A stretch of DNA of 64,000 nucleotides from Spiroplasma gladiatoris (GCF_004379335.1 NZ_CP038013.1:620001-684000); one strand, 5' to 3'; counted from the stretch's first letter, positions 1 to 15,809 are shown. Notes: generated by a model not told the origin, from the sequence alone. Program-made: numbers and translations.

Positions 1-683
1 GCAATAAAACCAAAACCATTTACTGTCCCAAAGAAATTCCCATTATTTTTTATAATTACAAAACAAGCTCCTGCTAATCCAGCTACCATACCACTTACTA
101 ATACAGCTACACAGCGATATTTAATAACATTAATTCCAGCAGCACTAACTGCATTAGGGTTTTCTCCTGATGCGATATGTCTTGATCCAGTTCTTGTAAA
201 AGAAAAATAAAGTCCTGAAATTAAGGTGATTAATATTGTTATTAATAAATAAAAAGTAAAAATGTTTTGCGAATTAAAAAATGATATTATTGAATAATTT
301 GATGTTATTAGTGTTCCATTAGATTCTGTTCAACCTCTAGTTGTTGTTAAAAACAAAGCAATACCTTGTGCAAATAAATTTATAGCTGTTCCAGAAACAA
401 TTTGGTCTGCTTTTAATTTTATTGATGCAAAAGCATGAAATAATGCAAATATACTTGCAACAATCATTGCAAAAATTATAGGAATAATTTGTAAAGCTGT
501 TGTGCTATTGATTTTATATAACTTACTTCCAACAATAGCATAAGATAATGCTCCAATCACCATCATTCCATCAATACCAACATTAATAATTCCAGAGCGT
601 TCTGAAATTAATCCTGCTAAAGATGCCAATGAGAAAATGACAAAATAAATTGATATAGTTTCTAATATTAAATTAGTTGACAT
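1..683 (-). CDS. ABC transporter permease, nucleoside/simple-sugar type (C-terminus beyond window)
   Basis: This is an integral-membrane permease of the nucleoside/lipoprotein-dependent importer type (BmpX/YufQ-like family). The visible 227 residues are strongly hydrophobic, with several membrane segments and the family-typical motif GIINVGIDGMMVIGA at residues 30-44. The gene runs off the left edge. Reading TGA as Trp joins the first 118 residues to the rest (RGWTESNG), and without that the frame breaks near position 330. The ATG at 683 overlaps the end of the upstream permease by 11 bp, so the two are translationally coupled with the ATPase further upstream. The substrate is inferred from the family only, and no substrate-binding lipoprotein gene lies in the window. 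Confidence 0.85.
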
Positions 684-2478
684 ATTTTTTTGCCACCTCT
701 TTTCTTTTGTTAAAAAACTCCACCCTGTATTCTACTTTATCTTTTTTATCACTTGTATTTTTTTTCAAATTTTTAAATTCTTTTTTTAATATATTTATTT
801 CTTGTTTTAAGTTTGTTAAATTATTTTTGTAGTTAATTTTGAAAATAATTTTTTCTTCTAAATATTTTTTGTACAATTCAAAATTATTTTTTTCAAAATC
901 TACTTTTAAATTTTTTATTTCTTTTTTTCAATTATCTAATTCAGAATATTTTTTAATATCATTAACTTTAATATTAAGTTTATTAATTGAAGAAACATAA
1001 TTATTAAATAATTCTAATCTCTTATTATTCAAAACTTTTTTATTTTTATTTTTAAATCCTTGAATTGAATATTTTTTAAAATTATTTATTTCATCATCAA
1101 AAATAATTTTAAAATTATTTTTTTCTTCTCTAATATGATATGATAAATTATTTTTTATTTCTTGTTTTGTTAAATGATAATCTTTTTTTATATCCTTTTG
1201 ATTCTTTAAATTTTTAATTTTATTTTTTATTTCTAGTAACGCTTTATTTTTTTTAATATTTATTTTTTCTTTTCTTAAAGACCATATTTTTGAAATACAA
1301 TTTGATCATTTTTGTTTCAAATTATAATTATAAAAAATAAAATAGTTTCTATAAATATATTCATAGATTTTGAGTTTGAAAAATAAGGCAGATACTCCAG
1401 CTCCATAAGTTATCGCACCAAACACAAGCATTGAAACATCTTTTGATAATAATGAGAATTCTATTGATTTTGCAATTCCCGAACCATTTTTAAGCATCGC
1501 TCATAAAAATGCCACTGGCAAGATTCCAAAAACATTACTAAAAGCTACAAGGGCAATTGGTATTGCGTCAAACCCGATTGTTGGAAGTTCTGAAATTTTT
1601 CCTGTTGTGATACTCAATTGGATAGTCATATAGTATATAAAACCACCCATACTTATAAATAAGCCTTGAAGTGCAGTTGTTAAAATTATATAAAACTTAA
1701 TGTTTATTCCAGCATATTTAGCAGCAGTTGGTTGAGAACCTGCGACTCTAAATTTATATCCATAAGTTGTCAAATTAATTAAAATATAAACTAGTGCCAC
1801 TGAAACTAATGTTAGTATAAAACCTAGCAGTCAAGTGTTTCCACCAATCGAAACTCAATTAGTATTTAATTTTTCAGTAGAGTGATTTACACTTCATTGT
1901 CAATCAACTCTGTCAAATATTCAATTTGCAAAAATTCATACAATTCAATTTAACATAACTGTTGTTACAACTTCGTGAATATTAAAAGTAACTTTTAATA
2001 TTCCAGAAATAAGTGATACAGCAATACCAGAGAAAATAAATATCAAAAATACATTTATTACAAAAATATTATCAACATCTTTAAACGATATTCCACTACT
2101 TGTTGCTTTATTTCCGATTGCAAGAACACTTAAAATCATTCCTATAACAGCTTGACCGGTTCCTCCCATATTGAACAAACCAATTTTAAATCCTAACGCC
2201 AATCCAATCCCCATTAAAGCATATGTAGAAAAATAATTTATTGTGGTTGGTAAAAAAGTTTGTGATGTATTTTTTAAAGAATAATTAATAGAAGAAAATA
2301 TAAATGCAAAACCATTTGCTCCATTTGCAAAAATAATTATTATTCCAATAATAAGTCCAAACAAAATTGAGTAAATCGAAGCCTTAGCAACACTTAATTT
2401 ATTTTTAGTTTTTTGCGAACTTAATGAGTTAATAATTTTTTGTTTTCCAACTCATAACTTAGTATTAAACTTTTTCAT
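673..2478 (-). CDS. ABC transporter permease with long C-terminal coiled-coil extension
   Basis: This is the second permease subunit of the nucleoside-type ABC importer, 601 aa. Residues ~30-395 form the membrane part, with family motifs such as NMGGTGQAVIG and NIHEVVTTVMLNW. Several TGA codons are read as Trp. After the last membrane helix (~residue 390) the protein continues for roughly 200 residues that are almost only Lys, Glu, Asn and Ile, predicting a long charged cytosolic helix or coiled coil. Family members normally end near 350-400 aa. The ATG at 2478 lies inside the 3' end of the ATPase gene (14 bp overlap), and the stop overlaps the next permease by 11 bp. The permease assignment is firm; the role of the tail is unknown. 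Confidence 0.85.
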
Positions 2479-4006
2479 TTACTTCTCCCATCATCATTAC
2501 ACCAATTTTATCAATTGATATTTCTTCTCCAATTAATTGACCGATTGTATTTCCTGAATTTAAAACAACTACTCGATCAGCTAATGCTAAAATTTCTGAT
2601 AATTCATACGATACTAATAAAATTGCTTTTTGTTTTTCTTTTGCTTTTAGGATTTCAGAATGGATAAATTCAATTGAACCAATATCTAATCCACGAGTTG
2701 GTTGAAAAATAATTATCAAATCACTTTCTCGTTCTAATTCTCTTCCAATAATTGCTTTTTGTTGATTACCTCCAGATAATTGCCTTGCAATCGCAAAACC
2801 AGATTGTGAATTTCTTACATCATATTTTTCCATAATACTTTGCCCATACTCTTGAACGGCATTAAAATTAATAAATCCATATTTACTAAACTTTTTTGTA
2901 GAAATATCTTGTAAAACCATATTATCAATTAAATTATTATTTAAAACTAATCCATATTTATGTCGATCTTCAGGAATATGACTTATTTTATGTTTATGAT
3001 ATCTTTTTGAAACAGAGCTTTTATTAATCAATTCTTGATTTACATAAATATTTCCTTTTTTTATTTTTGTAAGACCAGTTATTGAATTTACCAACTCAAC
3101 TTGACCATTTCCTTCAATACCAGAAATAGCAACAATTTCACCTCTTGAAATTTCAAGAGAAAAATTTTTCAAAGCTTCAACTTTATGATTATTTTGATTC
3201 ATAACTGTTAAGTTTTCAATTTTTAAAACTATGTCTTTACTTATCTTTTTATATTGGTTTTGTACATAATTAACTTCTCTTCCAACCATAGCTTTTGCGA
3301 ATTGATCGATACTAGTTGATTTAACATCAAACTCACCAACAACTTCACCATTTCTTAAAACTGTTGCAGAATCTGCTACTTTTTTTATCTCTGCCATTTT
3401 ATGAGTAATAAAAATGATTGTTTTTCCATTTTGTTTTAAGTTTTTTAAAACTTCTAAGAATCCATCAATTTCTTGTGGAGCTAATACAGCTGTTGGTTCA
3501 TCAAATATTAAAATATCAGACTCACGATACAAAGCTTTTAAAATTTCAGATTTTTGTTGAGAGGCCACACTTGAGTTTGAAGGTTTTTTATTTAAATCAA
3601 TAATTAAATTATATCTATTCATAATCTTAGTTATTTTTTTTATTGTTTTTTGTTTATTAATAAATAAATTAAAGTAAGTTTGTTCATTTCCTAATGAAAT
3701 ATTTTTTCAAAAAGGATAAATATCTATTAACTTAAAATGTTGATGTACCATTCCAATTCCTAAATTATTTGCTTTAACAGGATTTGTAATAATTTGTGTT
3801 TTACCATTAACAAATATTTCACCAGAAGTAGGTCTATATAATCCAAATAAAATCGACATTAATGTCGATTTACCTGCACCATTTTCACCAATTATTGCAT
3901 GTATTTCACCTTTTTTAACTTTTAGATTGATATTGTTATTTGCAATAATTGTTTTATTAAAGATCATAGAAATGTTTTTCATTTCAATGGCTAAGTTTTT
4001 GTCCAT
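2465..4006 (-). CDS. ABC transporter ATP-binding protein, two nucleotide-binding domains (nucleoside/simple-sugar importer)
   Basis: Cytosolic ATPase of 513 aa with two fused ABC domains, the architecture of YufO/RbsA-type importers. The first domain has Walker A GENGAGKST (~residues 41-49) and Walker B DILIFDEPTAVL. The second has the degenerate P-loop SGIEGNGQ typical of this family, the signature LSGGNQQKA, and a Walker B in which the usual Asp-Glu is replaced (LIIIFQPTRGLD). The first-domain signature region reads SVASQQKSEILKAL and lacks a canonical LSGGQ, which is also common in this family. It is first in an operon with the two permeases and starts with ATG at 4006 behind a GGAGGA ribosome-binding site. 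Energising nucleoside or simple-sugar import is a family inference. Confidence 0.9.
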
Positions 4007-4067
4007 AAATCCTCCAAGGCATTCTATTATTATTAAAACATAAACTATTTATTTTCTTTTATTAAAT

Positions 4068-4096
4068 AAAAAAAAATTACTATTAATAGTAATTTA
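4068..4096 (-). terminator. Rho-independent terminator after the 174-aa gene
   Basis: On the minus strand a near-perfect hairpin (AAATTACTA pairing with TAGTAATTT) is followed by a run of nine T. It starts at the stop codon at 4094 and separates the pyruvate dehydrogenase operon from the ABC transporter operon. Confidence 0.7.
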
Positions 4097-4618
4097 ATCT
4101 AATACAGTATTTGTTAATTCTTCTAAAGCATCTTTCTTAGCTTTTGTTCAAAAATCAACAGCTAAAAATTTATCAACAATTCTTGTAGAAATGTGTAGGT
4201 CTTTAAAATAAAAATTTAATTTATTAAAACGAATACAAATATGACCGATAGTTATTGCTAAAAAATCATATCCATCTTCAATTAATTCTTTTCCTGTTTT
4301 ATCTCTAAACTCAGGATACCCATAAGTTTCAAACATAGCTCTACGCATAGTTTCAACACCAGGATCATATCATTCATTAATTATATATTCTTTTAAATCT
4401 CTAATTTTTTGTTCGCCTTCTTCACCCATGGCTTTTCAAACTTTAATAACATTTTCTTCAAATATAGGAGCAAATTTTCTAATTCCTTCATCTAGTGATG
4501 GATAAAAAACTTGAAATGGTTGAGCGCCTTCAACTTCAACGTGTGCTAAAAACCATGGTTCTGAAAATGATACTACACCGATTTGTTCAGAACTAATTTG
4601 ATATATCTTTTCACTCAT
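4094..4618 (-). CDS. Conserved-looking hypothetical protein, 174 aa
   Basis: I do not recognise this family. The protein is soluble, with no membrane segment or signal peptide, and starts MSEKIYQISSEQIGVVSFSE. It has a mixed composition unlike a random AT-rich frame (for example EPWFLAHVEVEGAQPF and an acidic, tryptophan-containing middle), which argues for a real gene. Two TGA codons are read as Trp. The ATG at 4618 has AAAGGAG just upstream. It lies 74 bp downstream of the E3 gene of pyruvate dehydrogenase on the same strand and before a terminator, so it may be the last gene of that operon. A function tied to the complex cannot be shown. Confidence 0.75.
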
Positions 4619-4692
4619 AATTTAACTCCTTTTTAATGTCTTAATTATATCACAATTAAGACATAGATTTAATAATTTAGTGTATGAGCGTT

Positions 4693-7894
<3,202 letters not shown>

Positions 7895-7912
7895 ATTTAA
7901 TTCTCCTCTATT

Positions 7913-8905
7913 TTAAAATTTGAAATTTAATACTTCTTCAATTTTTGCATATATTCTTGTTGGATTAGGTTGGTGATATCCTTCACCAGAGTCAAAAGGA
8001 ATAACAATATCATAACCTGTACATCTTGAAAGTGGTGCTTTTAAGTATTCGAAGCATTCTTCATTAACTGTTGCAATAATTTCTGCAGATACTGAAAATG
8101 ATTTTATTGCTTCATGAACAACTAAAAGTCTTCCAGTTTTTTTAACAGATTCACAAATCATATTTTTATCTCAAGGTTTAATGCTTCTTAAATCAATTAA
8201 TTCAATTGTTACATCAGGATTTTTTTGTTCAAACTCTTCAATTGCTTTTTGACAATCAACAGTTTGTGCACCATAAGTTACAACAGTTAAATCATTTCCA
8301 TCTTGAATTTTAAAAGCTTCTCCAATTGGAATAGTATAAAAACCATCAGGAATTTCTTGTTTAAATGCACGATAAAGTTTTGTTGGTTCAAAAACAATAA
8401 CTGGATCTGGTGATTCAATTGCTGCTAAAATTAATCCTTTTGTATCATAAGGAGTTGAAGGACAAACAACTTTTACTCCTGGAGTATGTGCATAAATTGC
8501 TTCCATAGCTTCTGAGTGAGATTCTAATGCTCTTATCCCTCCACCCATTGGCATTCTAATTACTGCAGGACAAGGATATTTTCCTCTAGTTCTATTTCTC
8601 ATTCTTCCAAGATGACCTAAAATATTTTGTAATGAAGCTCATCCTAAACCTTCAAATTGTAATTCAACAACTGGTTTTAACCCGTTAATCGCCATTCCAA
8701 TTCCTAAACCAGCAAATAAAGCCTCGCTAATCGGCGCATCAAAACAACGTTCCTCACCATATTTTGCTTGTAATCCTTCAGTGGCACGAAAAACTCCACC
8801 TTCATATCCAGCATCTTCTCCATAAACTATAACTTCATTTCATTTTTCCATAGCAACATCAAGTGCTTCAGAAACAGCTTTTACATTATTTAAAACTTTT
8901 GGCAT
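7913..8905 (-). CDS. pdhB: Pyruvate dehydrogenase E1 component, beta subunit
   Basis: Beta subunit of the thiamine-diphosphate E1 enzyme that decarboxylates pyruvate, 330 aa, the usual length. It has the typical stretches [16 protein letters not shown], the [12 protein letters not shown] region, [17 protein letters not shown] and a transketolase C-terminal domain. TGA is read as Trp at two conserved sites. The ATG at 8905 overlaps the pdhA stop (TAATG), and its ribosome-binding site AAGGAGGT lies inside the last codons of pdhA, so translation of the two subunits is coupled. Confidence 0.96.
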
Positions 8906-10020
8906 TAGTGATGACCTCCTTTAGCTTCTGGGTGTTTTTCAAAAAACGCTTTTGCTTCATTATATTGTTTTTCTAACTCAGGAGTTTTTGTTTCATAAAT
9001 AAAATTAAACACATCTTCTAATGGATAATCTTTATTTTTTTCAGCATAATTAAACTCTCCATTAATAAATTCATCTTGAGTTTTGTCTAACTCAGCTTGT
9101 TTTTTTTCATCTCAAATTCCTTTTTCAATTAAATAGTTTTTTAATCTAATTAAAGGATCTTTTGTTAAAGCTTCTTGAAACTCATCTTCAGGGCGATAAA
9201 TTTTTGGATTATCAGAAGAAGAGTGAGCTCCTAGCCTATATGTATCAAACTCAATAAACACAGGTCCATTACCACTTCTTGCAAATTCAATTGCTTCTTT
9301 TGCAACTCCATAAACAGCAAAAAAATCATTTCCATCAACTTTAATTGAAGGCATTCCTGAAGCAATCCCTTTTACAGCAATATTTAAAGCTTTTGTTGAT
9401 TTAGCATAAGGAGTTGAAATTGCTCATTTATTATTTTCACAAATAAATATAACAGGTAATTCATGTAACTTAGCAAAGTTCATTGCTTCATAAGTTTCTC
9501 CTTCGCTCATTCCTCCATCACCAGTTGTTGTTAAAACAACTCCATTAGTTTTTTTGTATTTTTCTCCAAACGCAATTCCTGCTGCATGTGAATATTGAGA
9601 ACCAATAATAATATTTGGGGGTAATAAATTAATTCCTTCAGGAGATTTTGCTCCGTACTCATTTCCCATTCAATATAACATGATATTTCTCATAGGCATT
9701 CCAGTTGTCAATCATGCTGCATTATTTCTATAACCAGGAACTAATCAATCTTTTCCTTTTGTCATTGCATATGCATATCCCACTTCTGTTGCTTCTTGAC
9801 CAGTTGAAGATAAAAAAGATAATAATCTTCCTTGTCTTTGAACTTTATTTTGAAACTCATCTTGTCTTCTTGATAAATTCATTATTTTATAAGCTTCAAT
9901 AACTTCTTCATCTTTTAATTTTGGCATTAATTTTTCATTAATGATTTTTCCATTTTTATCCATTATTTCCAATCTTTCATTTTTTAATGGATCAAATTTA
10001 TTTAAATATATTGTTTTCAC
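8905..10020 (-). CDS. pdhA: Pyruvate dehydrogenase E1 component, alpha subunit
   Basis: Alpha subunit of E1, 371 aa. The thiamine-diphosphate motif is seen in LTTTGDGGMSEGETYEAMNF with the following NNKW, and substrate-channel residues in YRLGAHSSSDNP. Mollicute Trp codons (TGA) occur at conserved positions such as ENNKW. The start is GTG at 10020 behind AGGAGG; no ATG fits this reading frame nearby. The gene begins 11 bp after the lipoate ligase gene and overlaps pdhB by 1 bp. Operon order lplA-pdhA-pdhB-pdhC-lpdA links cofactor attachment directly with the lipoylated complex. Confidence 0.95.
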
Positions 10021-10031
10021 GATATTTCCTC

Positions 10032-11027
10032 CTATTCAATTAATAAATCTAAGATATCTTGAACTTCAAAATTACTTCCAAAAATATCTTTGTAATCAAC
10101 TGATTCAATAATTTCTTTAATAGAACTTGCTTTATAGGGGACACCAATTAGTTTTTGCTCTAATATGTTTGTTCCTGCATAACCTAAAAAGTCCCCATAA
10201 ATTTTTAAATCTTTGATTAAATTATCTTTAACATTCATATAAATTTCAAAACTACCTTTTCCTTCAAGTCTAGTTTTATTCACATAATCAAAGTTTGCAT
10301 TTTTTGTAAAAGTTCAATTTGGATCTTGATATTTTTTTTCAAATAATTGCTCTATTGATTTTAAATCATCTTGATCAAGTTTTAAATTTTGAACTTCTTG
10401 TTGTTTTTCATAAGTTTTAATTAATTCGTTTCAAAAATCTTTAATTTCAATTTTATTTTCAACTTCTGAGTTAATATTTGTAACTCTTGCTGTGATTGAA
10501 GCTATATTTTTTGAAAGAATTTTTGCACGATCAACTGTTAAATATTTTGCTAATTTGTCTAAATTAGCATTGAATAAAATTGTTCCATGTTGTAAAAAAC
10601 GATCTTTATATTTTCACATTGCGTTTCCTGAAATTTTTTTTCCATTTAAAGCAATATCATTTCTACCTGAAAATTGTGCATTTACACCCATTCTATTCAA
10701 AGTACTAATCACAGGTTCTAACATGTTAGCAAACATTGAAACCCCTTTATTTTCTTTATCAGTATAAATAATACTAAAATTCATATTTCCTAAATCTTGA
10801 AATACTGTTCCTCCTCCAGTATTTCTTCTAATAACATTAACATTATCTTTTTCTGCTGCTTGTAAGTTTATTTCTGAAGCTGCATTTTGATTTCTTCCAA
10901 CAACAATAGTATTGTCGTTTTGTCATAAAAATAAAATTGGACCAACAAACTTATCACTTGTAGTTAGATATTCTTCTGTTGCTAAATTATATTTAGGATT
11001 AAAACTATTTGATTTATAGATATACAT
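10032..11027 (-). CDS. lplA: Lipoate-protein ligase A
   Basis: Attaches scavenged lipoate to the lipoyl lysines of E2 and E3, 331 aa. Seen are the lipoyl-AMP binding motif RRNTGGGTVFQDLGN (residues ~70-85), the catalytic lysine region NGKKISGNAMW, and the C-terminal accessory domain of LplA-type ligases. It is first in the pyruvate dehydrogenase operon, which supports the substrate assignment. The ATG at 11027 follows an AAAGG site. Mollicutes cannot make lipoate, so a scavenging ligase is expected; that is family knowledge, not seen here. Confidence 0.95.
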
Positions 11028-11121
11028 TTCTTATTACCTTTCTATTATTCATAAATATTATAATCATTTATTTTAAAATATATTTTTAAAACTATGAAAA
11101 AAATATTCATAATTTCAAATT

Positions 11122-11151
11122 AAAAAAATCAGTTTTGTTAAACTGATTTTT

Positions 11152-11153
<2 letters not shown>
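11122..11153 (-). terminator. Rho-independent terminator of the aldo/keto reductase gene
   Basis: Hairpin AATCAGTTT / AAACTGATT with a T-rich tail on the minus strand and A-rich flank on the other side. It overlaps the stop codon of the reductase gene and separates it from lplA. Confidence 0.8.
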
Positions 11154-12141
<988 letters not shown>

Positions 12142-12218
12142 ATTTTATTTCCTTTCATCTTAATAATGTTATTTTAAAACATTGACCTAAGACTAAGGCA
12201 AGACTTTTTTAAGTTTTT

Positions 12219-12851
12219 TTACAAATTATCTAAGATAAATTCTGTTTGAATATTTAATCCAATTTTTGCATTATTAATTTTATTTATAAAACTTTTATGA
12301 TATTTTTTAGGTAAATAATTTAAAAATAATTTTAGGTTATGGTCTAATCAATCAAAATTGTATTGTCCATTTTTAAGTGATTCTAACAATATAAAGTTAA
12401 AATGCATAACTTTATTTCTAAAATCTTTTAATATATGTAAGTCATTTATTTTATCTTTCCTTAAAATATTATTAGACATAATGCAAAATAATAATTGTGA
12501 TCAGCCGTCTTTGTTTTCATTTTTTTTAATAATATTAAATTTTTCAAACACACTAAAATCATCTATATCATCACTTTCAATATATTTATTATTTTTGATT
12601 ATATAGTTATCAAAAATGATTGCTTTTAAATGATCTTCAATATTTGCAAAGAATCGATATAATATATTTTTTATTCTCTTGTCATAAATTATAATAGCTC
12701 TAACTTGTTTATAATTAATTATTGAATTTTTAGTTAAAATAGATAGTATGTTTGAAATATACAGATAAGTTTTTAAACCTCTTATTTTTTTGTAATCATT
12801 AAAGTCATTTAAATCTTCATCATCAATTATTAAATTTCTTATTTGCTCCAT
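12219..12851 (-). CDS. Abi-like / HEPN-type hypothetical protein
   Basis: A 210-aa soluble, all-helical protein without a close family I can name. Two things stand out. The segment NILYRFFANIEDHLKAIIFD resembles the core helix of Abi-family abortive-infection proteins, and FRNKVMHFNF near residue 158 carries an R-x4-H motif as in HEPN RNases. Both are read by eye. An RNA-targeting or phage-defence role is therefore a hypothesis. No adjacent antitoxin-like nucleotidyltransferase is visible; the upstream neighbour is a 110-aa unknown separated by a likely terminator. Confidence 0.6.
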
Positions 12852-12902
12852 AATTTATCCTCGCTATTAATAATATTTTAAATATTATTTTTGATTAATG
12901 TA

Positions 12903-12927
12903 AATAAAAAGTAGAATTGCTTCTACT
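12903..12927 (-). terminator. Likely terminator after the 110-aa gene
   Basis: Hairpin AGTAGAA-GCAA-TTCTACT on the minus strand followed by TTTTTATTT. It separates the 110-aa gene from the Abi-like gene. Confidence 0.6.
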
Positions 12928-13002
12928 AGTGGCATAAGGTAATCATATTTGTCAAATAAGAATCTAATTCACTTTTGTGAACTAGTTAAATTATAAACTA
13001 TA

Positions 13003-13335
13003 TTAGTTAAATTTCTTATTTTTAGTGTTAAATTTTATTAAAAATTTTCGATTCTTAATCGCTTCAATTTCTTCTTCATATTCTGTGATTAACATCCCAA
13101 TTCTTTCAAGTAATGAAATAGATAATAGAAAATCTTTTTTATTATTTTTTAAAAATTTTTCACTTAAGCAAAATCAATCTTTTTGTTTATCACATTTTAT
13201 TAAAACTTCTGGAAATTCTTTAATCATAAAGTTAGAAAAATGTTTCTTTTTTTGATTAATTAATTTATTAATTTCTGTATCACTTAAATACGTTTCATAA
13301 AGTTTATATTTACAATTAAACTGATTATTTGTCAT
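13003..13335 (-). CDS. Hypothetical protein, 110 aa
   Basis: Small soluble protein that is lysine- and isoleucine-rich and predicted helical, beginning MTNNQFNCKYKLYETYLSD. One TGA is read as Trp. ATG 13335 has AGGGAGGA directly upstream, a strong ribosome-binding site that supports a real gene. I do not recognise a family. It sits between a decayed GntR regulator gene and the Abi-like gene on the same strand. Confidence 0.6.
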
Positions 13336-13383
13336 AAGTCCTCCCTATTAATAAATCGAAAGATTTTTTTAAAAATTTAACAT

Positions 13384-14087
13384 TTATTTATAATACTCAA
13401 TAAAACTTCATTCAAAGTTATCATAATTGTAATAACTTTCACGATATTCAATTAATTGTTGATTAACACTGAACAACATTCCTTTGTCTAAAACTAAATT
13501 ATTATTTTCAAGTTCTAATGCTAAATCTTGTCAAAGATTTTTTTAGATATCGCAATAATTTTTTTTAAAGAAAAACCAATTGTTGTTTTTAAGTTATGAA
13601 CAAGATATTTTAATAAGCCTTCTTGATTTAAGGTTTTTTCATCAATAGAGTTTTTTAATAAAGAATCACTTATGTATGACACTTGAATAATAAAGAGTTT
13701 TTCTTTTATATATCTTTTTACATAAATTATATGAACATAGTCTTCATAATAAAACTTTGTTAAATCTCTTAAATTTGTATCAACTTTAAATTTACCTTTA
13801 TAGATTTAGCAACTTTTAGCATCAAGATATAAATTTGAAAATGAGAATAAAACATTATATTCATTTTGAAGTATTTTATAACCTTTACCTTGATAAGCTT
13901 CAACTAATTTGTTTTCAATTAATTTATAAAATGCTTTTCTAACAGATTGAATTAAAACTTTAAATTTAGTTTTTAAAGAGTTTTCGCTTGGTAAAAATCC
14001 ATTTTTATCAAATGTTTTTAATCTTATAATTTCTAATAAATATTCATAAATTTCTTCTCATTTTTTAATAATAACTACTTAATAAAA
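13384..14087 (-). pseudogene. Decayed GntR-family regulator (UTRA-type)
   Basis: Read in pieces, this region encodes a GntR/UTRA transcription factor. The winged-helix part is clear (IYEYLLEIIRLKTF, then FLPSENSLKTKFKV, SVRKAFYKLIENKLVEAYQGKGYKI), followed after an in-frame stop near 13808 by UTRA-like segments (DLTKFYYEDYVHIIYVKRYI), a further frame change near 13543 and the typical end SFIEYYK. The start codon is also missing; only non-ATG codons lie behind the preceding stop. It directly follows the sugar kinase gene, so it was probably the local regulator of sugar uptake and has been lost. Confidence 0.75.
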
Positions 14088-14118
14088 AAACTATTTATAA
14101 AATGAATTTTATAAATAG
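14084..14118 (-). terminator. Strong terminator after the PfkB-family kinase
   Basis: A 12-bp perfect stem (CTATTTATAAAA with TTTTATAAATAG, 4-nt loop) is followed by seven T on the minus strand. It overlaps the kinase stop codon and therefore lies between the kinase and the regulator pseudogene. Confidence 0.85.
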
Positions 14119-14960
14119 CATAATGCTCCTTTGCCTTCAACTACTTTTTTTGCAAACTTATTTGCAAATTCAATTGCTTTTCCCATATCTTCATAAACAT
14201 AATTTTTTGGCAATTGACTGATTAGAGCACCAATAAACGCATCTCCAGCACCAGTTGTATCAACAACGTTAGTTGATTTTATTACAGAGAAATTGTCTCC
14301 TCTACCATCATGATAAAATTCAACACCGTTTTCTCCCTTAGTCATTAAAATGTATTGTTGTTTATAATCCATAAAAAAGTTTCTTTTATATTTGTTTAAT
14401 ATTAAAAACTCTTCTTCACTAAGTTTAACAATTGAAGCATACTCAATAACTTCAAAAGTTTTTTTAGCAAATTCTTCTTCACTCGATCATAAATCATCAC
14501 GATAATTTGGATCAAAAACAACAGTTTTATTTGCTAAAAATAATTCTTTCATAATATCAATATAATTTGGATAGCAATCGTTTAACATTCCAAATGCTGA
14601 ACCAAAATGAGCTAAATCAATTTTACTAATATCAACATTAACTTTATTTCTCATATCCATTTTAATATCAAACTTAAAATTTCTTTCTCCACTTGGTTCT
14701 AAACTAACAACAGCTGTTGAAAGATTTGTATCATTGATAGTTGTTACAAAATCAGCTTTAATATCTTGTTGAGTTAAAAAATCTTTAATTATTAATGAGT
14801 TCTTATCATCTCCGACATTTGAACCAAAATAAACAGTATTATTAGAATTATATTTAATTGCAACAGCTGCATTAAGTGGTGCTCCACCAATTTTTGCACT
14901 TTCTTTGTCACCATCTTTAAAAACATCCATTAATGCTTCACCAATACATATTATATTCAT
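14109..14960 (-). CDS. PfkB-family carbohydrate kinase (fructokinase-like)
   Basis: Phosphorylates a sugar with ATP, 283 aa. It has the N-terminal substrate motif GGAPLNAAVAIKYN (residues 25-38), the phosphate-binding stretch VFDPNYRDDLW, and the C-terminal PfkB signature DTTGAGDAFIGAL with the catalytic Asp. The pattern (MDVFKDG near the start, IGGAPLN) is closest to bacterial fructokinases (ScrK). ATG 14960 has GAGGAGA upstream. The broken GntR regulator downstream suggests a former sucrose or fructoside cluster; no sucrose hydrolase or dedicated PTS remains here. Confidence 0.88.
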
Positions 14961-15035
14961 ACAATTTCTCCTCTAATCTAAAATTATTTTACACTTATTT
15001 TTGGAAAAAAATTTCAAAAAAAAAATTAAAACTTA

Positions 15036-15809
15036 TTAAATTTCCATTTCATAAGCTCTAATTCTTGATGGTTTTATTCTTTTGTTATTTCTTGCTTCTA
15101 AATATGGAACAACAATATTTTTATATTTTAAACTAACTTCGTTAGTAATTTGTTGATAAATCATATCAAATGCAAGTGAATTATAATTAAAATGATTTAA
15201 CAAAATATTTGTATAACATCTTTGAAATTCTTTATCTTTTGCTCTTTCAATAATTTTATAACTATATTTAATCGTTTTAAGTCCATAAATATTTGCAAAA
15301 ATATTTACAAAATCAAAGTATTTATTTAGCTTTTGAAGTTTTATATTCATATCCACTTTATCTTCTTTTAATTTAAGCATTTTATTCATTATTGGCATAA
15401 TAAAGTACATAATATATCTAAATCAGTCTTTAAAGTTTTTCATTTTTACAAAACCTAAAAAAAATATAATTTCAATTTTTTGATTAAATAAATTGATTTC
15501 TCTTAATTCTTCAACAGACATTTCTCTAATGTTTTGATTATCTAAATGAATTGGTTGGTTATAATTTATTACTAGAGAGGTTTCAAACTCACCTTTTCAT
15601 TTCGTTTTAGCATTAATACTTATTTCAAAAAGTGGATGACTCATTTTAAAATTATTTGATTGGATATCTTTTGCTAAACATTTTAGTTGTGAATAAACAA
15701 CTTCTTTAATTGTTTTTCTTGGTAAAAATCAATTAATTTTTATAACTACCCATGCTTCTCTTGGATCTATGGCTTCTTTGCATAGGATGCAACTTTTTTC
15801 TTCATACAT
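15036..15809 (-). CDS. Hypothetical protein with N-terminal CxxC motif, 257 aa
   Basis: Unrecognised protein beginning MYEEKSCILCKEAIDPREAW, where CILC looks like half a zinc knuckle. The rest is predicted mostly helical, with a hydrophobic stretch around residues 120-150 (WFRYIMYFIMPIMNKML) that could be a membrane-associated helix. Several TGA codons are read as Trp. ATG 15809 has AAAGGAG upstream. It lies 15 bp downstream of the 171-aa gene, so the two are probably cotranscribed. Confidence 0.65.
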
